DNA of 64,000 nt from JBKEDC01 sp047972995 (lineage in GTDB: Bacteria; Bacteroidota; Bacteroidia; Bacteroidales; Prolixibacteraceae). Where the stretch lies: NCBI GenBank assembly GCA_047972995.1, contig JBKEBD010000003.1, forward strand, positions 1 to 64,000. Direction: 5' to 3'. Numbering within the stretch: position 1 is the stretch's first letter; the number at the start of each line of letters is the position of its first letter. A program made the position numbers and the translations under genes. Below, one piece after another: positions 60,754-64,000 of this stretch. The notes under the pieces are model-generated. The model was not told the origin of the DNA, did no database searches, and saw nothing but the letters and a program-made list of their open reading frames with translations.

Positions 60754-61770
60754 ATGAAAAACTTTCATTTCCTTCTAGCGGTATTCGTTTGTGCATTGGC
60801 ATCATGCAGCCAGGCACCAAGCGAGAGAAAAGAATCACCAATCAGCGTTGAAATCATTGCGCCAATGCGCAGCAGTGAGGGCAAAACCATCAAACTCAGT
60901 GGCAACATCGAGCCGAATGAAACGGTGCGTATGGGCTTCCTCGTGGCAGGTAAGATTGAGCACATAAGCACCAACGAGGGCGAGTTCATTGAAAAAGGGA
61001 AGCTGCTCGCTTGCGTAGAAAGTGAAAGCTATACGCATGGTTTAACCATGGCTCGTGCGCAAGAACACCAAATGCAAGACGATTTCAAGCGTGTGAAAGA
61101 ACTCTACGAGCGCAAGAGCATTGCCGAGAGCGAATACATTAAGGTGCAAAACGGGCTGGCAGCCGCCACCGCGCAAGCCGAGCTGCAACAAAAGCAACTC
61201 GACGACACGAAGCTCTATGCCCCCATCAGCGGCATTTTGCTGAAACGTGGCGTGGAGAAAGGCGAAGTCATCGACAAGGGACTTCCGCTCTTTGCGCTTG
61301 CCGATGTGTGTCGGGTGAAAGTGGCTGTGGCAGTGCCTGAACAAGAGATAGCCCTGTTGAAATTGGGCAATGCTGCGCAAGTCAAAGTGCCTGCACTTCA
61401 GAAAAGCTATGCTGGAACTATCTGCGAAATTGGCGCACTTGCCGATGGAGCCACTCGCTCCTATACGGTGAAAGTAGCGGTGGACAATGCCGCATGTGAA
61501 CTGCAAATCGGCATGATGGCAGATGTGCAGCTCGACACCGAGCTGCATGACTCCACACTCAGCCTGCCGGTGCATTGCATTCAGAAATCGGCTAGCAATG
61601 AATACTATATTTATATAGCCAAAGAAGGCAAAGCCTTCCGCAAACTTGTTTCTATTAATGAACTGGTAGGCAATCAGCTCGAAATTACCGAAGGCATACA
61701 GCCCGACGATAAGGTCATCAGCTCTAAACTTTCTGAAATCAACAACGGAACTCTAATCACCAATAATTAA
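60754..61770 (+). CDS. RND efflux periplasmic adaptor (membrane fusion) lipoprotein
   Basis: A 338-residue lipoprotein with lipobox ALASC (Cys19). The barrel-sandwich (lipoyl-like) halves are VAGKIEHISTNEGEFIEKGKLLA and LYAPISGILLKRGVEKGEVIDKG, separated by an alpha-hairpin (~95-140). A beta-barrel and a membrane-proximal domain follow, ending NNGTLITNN. It links the RND pump to an outer-membrane channel. No tolC-like gene is visible before the window ends. Confidence 0.93.
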   Translation: MKNFHFLLAVFVCALASCSQAPSERKESPISVEIIAPMRSSEGKTIKLSGNIEPNETVRMGFLVAGKIEHISTNEGEFIEKGKLLACVESESYTHGLTMARAQEHQMQDDFKRVKELYERKSIAESEYIKVQNGLAAATAQAELQQKQLDDTKLYAPISGILLKRGVEKGEVIDKGLPLFALADVCRVKVAVAVPEQEIALLKLGNAAQVKVPALQKSYAGTICEIGALADGATRSYTVKVAVDNAACELQIGMMADVQLDTELHDSTLSLPVHCIQKSASNEYYIYIAKEGKAFRKLVSINELVGNQLEITEGIQPDDKVISSKLSEINNGTLITNN

Positions 61771-61786
61771 ACCCATGCCTTTCACG

Positions 61787-61815
61787 CTCCCCTCTCTGGG
61801 GAGTTGGAGGGGGCT
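61787..61815. repeat. REP-like GC-rich palindrome, copy 3
   Basis: CTCCCCTCTCTGGGGAG is a clean stem, followed by TTGGAGGGGGCT. It is the inverted relative of the AGCCCCCTCCAACTCC sequence at 11421-11448 and sits between the adaptor and permease genes. Confidence 0.65.
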
Positions 61816-61827
61816 AATTTTACAGCC

Positions 61828-64000
61828 ATGAACCTCATTAAAGAATCCATTCGAAACGGACAAATCACCCTGACCATCGTCTGCATGGTCATCATCTATG
61901 GTGTCTTTGCCTTGCTGCACATGCCTCGTCGCGAAGACCCGAAGATAGTCATCAACGAGGGACTTGTGGTCGCCTATTATCCCGGAGCCAATGCCGAGCA
62001 AGTGGAAGCGCAGCTCACCACAAAGATTGAGGACTATCTTTTCCAATTCGATGAAGTGAAGAAAAGTTCCACCTACACTCGCTCCTATGACGGCATGATG
62101 ATTGCGAATGTGATGCTGGAAGACCGAGTAAAAAACAATGACATATTTTGGAATCAACTGCGCCACGAATTGCTTGTGGCGAAGGTGCTCGACCTGCCCG
62201 ACGGTGTGGTTGGACCGATTGTTAACTCCAACTTTGGCGACACCGAGGCGATGCTCATCAGTATTTCTTCCGAAGATGAAAGCTACACCCAACTCTATGC
62301 CTATGTGCAGAAGCTCAACGATGAAGTGCGCAAAATCGGGGCCACCTCGAAGCTCACCGTCATTGGCGACCAAGCGCAGCAAATTGCCGTGCGTTTCAAT
62401 TCGAAGAAACTGGCGCAATATGATGTGAGCCTCCAACAAGTGGTGGCGGTGCTTTCATCGCAAAACACGCTCACGAGCGCCGGCTCTATCGAGAGCGACC
62501 TCATCAACAGCGCCATTCACATCAGCGGACACTATAATAGCATCACCGAATTAGAGAATCAGATTGTGAGCATTTCGCCCGAAGGGCATGAACTGCGCCT
62601 GCGCGACATTGCCGAGGTGAAACGAAGCTACATCGACCCGAAAAAGACTGTGGAGGTGAACGGCACCAAGGCTGTGCTGCTCGCCATTCAGATGAACGAG
62701 GGAAACAACATTGTGGAATATGGCAAAGAAGTGGACAGGGCGATTGCTCGCACCAAGGCGCAAATGCCTAGCGATGTGCATATCAACGTGGTGTTCACCC
62801 AACCTCAATTGGTGAAAAATGCGGTGAATCATTTCATGAGTGAATTTTTGATCGCCATCATAGCGGTGATTATTGTCATCATGCTTTTACTTCCCTTCAA
62901 CATTGCCGCCGTGGCAGCCACTTCCATACCGATCACGATTGCCATCACGTTCGCCATCTTGGAAGCCATTGAGGTGGAGCTGCATCAAGTGTCGCTAGCA
63001 GCACTAATTGTGGTGCTAGGCTTGGTGGTTGACGATGCCATTGTGGTGGCCGATAACTATGTGGATCTGCTCGACCGTGGGGTGAAACGTCAGGTGGCAG
63101 CTTGGCGAAGTGCCAGCGATTTGATTGTCCCTGTGCTCACCGCCACCATCACCATCATTGCCGCCTTCTTGCCCATTGCGAGCATCAGCGGAGTGATTGG
63201 CGAATTTATCCACGACTTGCCCATCACGGTGAGTGTGGCATTGGCGGTGTCCTTTGTGGTGTCGATGCTGCTCACCCCCATGCTCTGCCACCTCTACATC
63301 AAAAAAGGACTTCATCAGCAAGGTAAAAAGCAGCGCAAATCCCTGCTCGACTATATGCAGCAATACTACGAGCGAGTGCTTTCGTGGTGCATCAGGCACA
63401 CCAAAACCACCATTACTTTTTCGCTGTTCACCATCGTTCTGGCTGTCCTCGTGTTTCGGTTTGGGGTGAAACAGCAGTTCTTCCCCTATGCCGAGCGCAA
63501 TCAGTTTGTGGTGGAACTTCGTATGCCCACAGGCACTAAATATACGCAGACCGAAGCTGCCATTAAGCAGCTCGAATCGGTGATTAGTGCCGATGAACGC
63601 GTAACGAGCTATGTTTCCTTCATGGGACAAAGTTCGCCTCGTGTGTACTATAATTTTGCGCCCATTTTCCCCAGCGAAAATTTCGCCCAAATTTTGGTGA
63701 ACACGGTGGACAATGACGCTACCGAAACATTGGCGGCTGAACTCACCGAACATTTCCACAACTTCTTAGCCGAAGGCAAGGTGGAAGTGAAACTCATGAT
63801 GCAAGGACAACCGCAGACCTCGCCCGTGGAAGTGCAAATTTATGGCGACGACCTGCATCGCTTGAAAGAAATTGGCAAAGAGGTAGAAGCGATCTTCAAA
63901 GCTAATCCGCACAGCAAGCTCGTGAAACAAGATTTCAACGAAGATTACTTCACCCTGAGTGTGAACTTGAAAAACGAGGCTAGCCGATTGGGTTTCACCA
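61828..64000 (+). CDS. RND efflux permease, 3' end beyond window
   Basis: The frame from ATG 61828 is open to the last base (724 residues seen of an expected ~1000). An N-terminal membrane helix (ITLTIVCMVIIYGVFALL) is followed by a periplasmic porter region (~35-330) and membrane helices. The proton-relay Asp pair is in GLVVDDAIVVADNYVD near residue 405. PVLTATITIIAAFLPIA and the start of the second periplasmic loop follow. It should form a proton-driven efflux complex with the adaptor encoded 57 nt upstream. The substrate is unknown. Confidence 0.95.
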   Translation, partial: MNLIKESIRNGQITLTIVCMVIIYGVFALLHMPRREDPKIVINEGLVVAYYPGANAEQVEAQLTTKIEDYLFQFDEVKKSSTYTRSYDGMMIANVMLEDRVKNNDIFWNQLRHELLVAKVLDLPDGVVGPIVNSNFGDTEAMLISISSEDESYTQLYAYVQKLNDEVRKIGATSKLTVIGDQAQQIAVRFNSKKLAQYDVSLQQVVAVLSSQNTLTSAGSIESDLINSAIHISGHYNSITELENQIVSISPEGHELRLRDIAEVKRSYIDPKKTVEVNGTKAVLLAIQMNEGNNIVEYGKEVDRAIARTKAQMPSDVHINVVFTQPQLVKNAVNHFMSEFLIAIIAVIIVIMLLLPFNIAAVAATSIPITIAITFAILEAIEVELHQVSLAALIVVLGLVVDDAIVVADNYVDLLDRGVKRQVAAWRSASDLIVPVLTATITIIAAFLPIASISGVIGEFIHDLPITVSVALAVSFVVSMLLTPMLCHLYIKKGLHQQGKKQRKSLLDYMQQYYERVLSWCIRHTKTTITFSLFTIVLAVLVFRFGVKQQFFPYAERNQFVVELRMPTGTKYTQTEAAIKQLESVISADERVTSYVSFMGQSSPRVYYNFAPIFPSENFAQILVNTVDNDATETLAAELTEHFHNFLAEGKVEVKLMMQGQPQTSPVEVQIYGDDLHRLKEIGKEVEAIFKANPHSKLVKQDFNEDYFTLSVNLKNEASRLGFT

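Overview
The window looks like chromosomal DNA of a Bacteroidota species, most likely order Bacteroidales. The evidence is the repeated TTG-N18/21-TAnnTTTG promoter pattern, few strong Shine-Dalgarno sequences, a short primary-type sigma factor without region 1.1, a FeoA-FeoB fusion, DUF4988/BACON-type lipoprotein architecture, a six-domain ribosomal protein S1, and remnants of a Bacteroidetes-type conjugative transposon. The genome is moderately AT-rich. There are no rRNA genes, no CRISPR array and no prophage; three tRNA genes are visible.

Layout. 0-1 kb: the tail of an ISL3-type (ISAon1-like) transposase and tRNA-Cys. 1-8 kb: folB, glnS, then a tight run of envelope genes (DUF212/PAP2-like protein, LtaS-type phosphotransferase, lipid kinase, and a lipoprotein joining a dead trypsin-like domain to a cyclophilin). 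8-12.7 kb: a leftward arginine operon argR-GNAT-argG-argC-argD. 13-17.7 kb: carAB behind a leader with a terminator hairpin. This sits back to back with the arginine operon, so carbamoyl phosphate and arginine synthesis are neighbours. 18-25 kb: a DUF2007-USP-USP stress protein, a pteridine-reductase-like SDR, a PspC protein, tex, a toxin-antitoxin pair with a truncated toxin, rpe, and a decayed AraC/aldo-keto reductase/flavodoxin cluster. 25.3-28 kb: feoAB plus a 49-residue cysteine-rich partner. 28.6-32.2 kb: a large PL1 pectate-lyase-like lipoprotein.

32-45.9 kb: rnz, rpsA, an Omp85-like protein, a decayed sugar O-acetyltransferase, an acyltransferase with a prohibitin-like protein, a sigma factor, two tandem tRNA-Arg(ACG) genes, a thiamine-binding-type protein, fhs and a sialate O-acetylesterase-like enzyme. 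46-54.4 kb: a Nudix hydrolase, an M24 peptidase, a RecD-like helicase, a conserved trio ending in rsmD, an outer membrane protein and rplS. 54.4-55.8 kb: a mobile-element graveyard (traM and istB fragments, tandem repeats, a row of hairpins). 55.9-64 kb: a DUF819 transporter-like protein, ftsK, and a Crp/Fnr regulator followed by an RND efflux operon whose promoter overlaps a perfect TTGAT-N4-ATCAA palindrome. The RND permease runs off the window end.

Most of the window is ordinary core genome. The best leads are the pseudoprotease-cyclophilin lipoprotein, the carA leader hairpin, the Crp/Fnr-box/RND arrangement, the 22-bp palindrome upstream of the feoAB promoter, an SDR with Phe in place of the catalytic Tyr, a dispersed MITE-like repeat family, and several freshly decaying accessory genes. 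I did not find a convincing new multi-gene defence or metabolic system.
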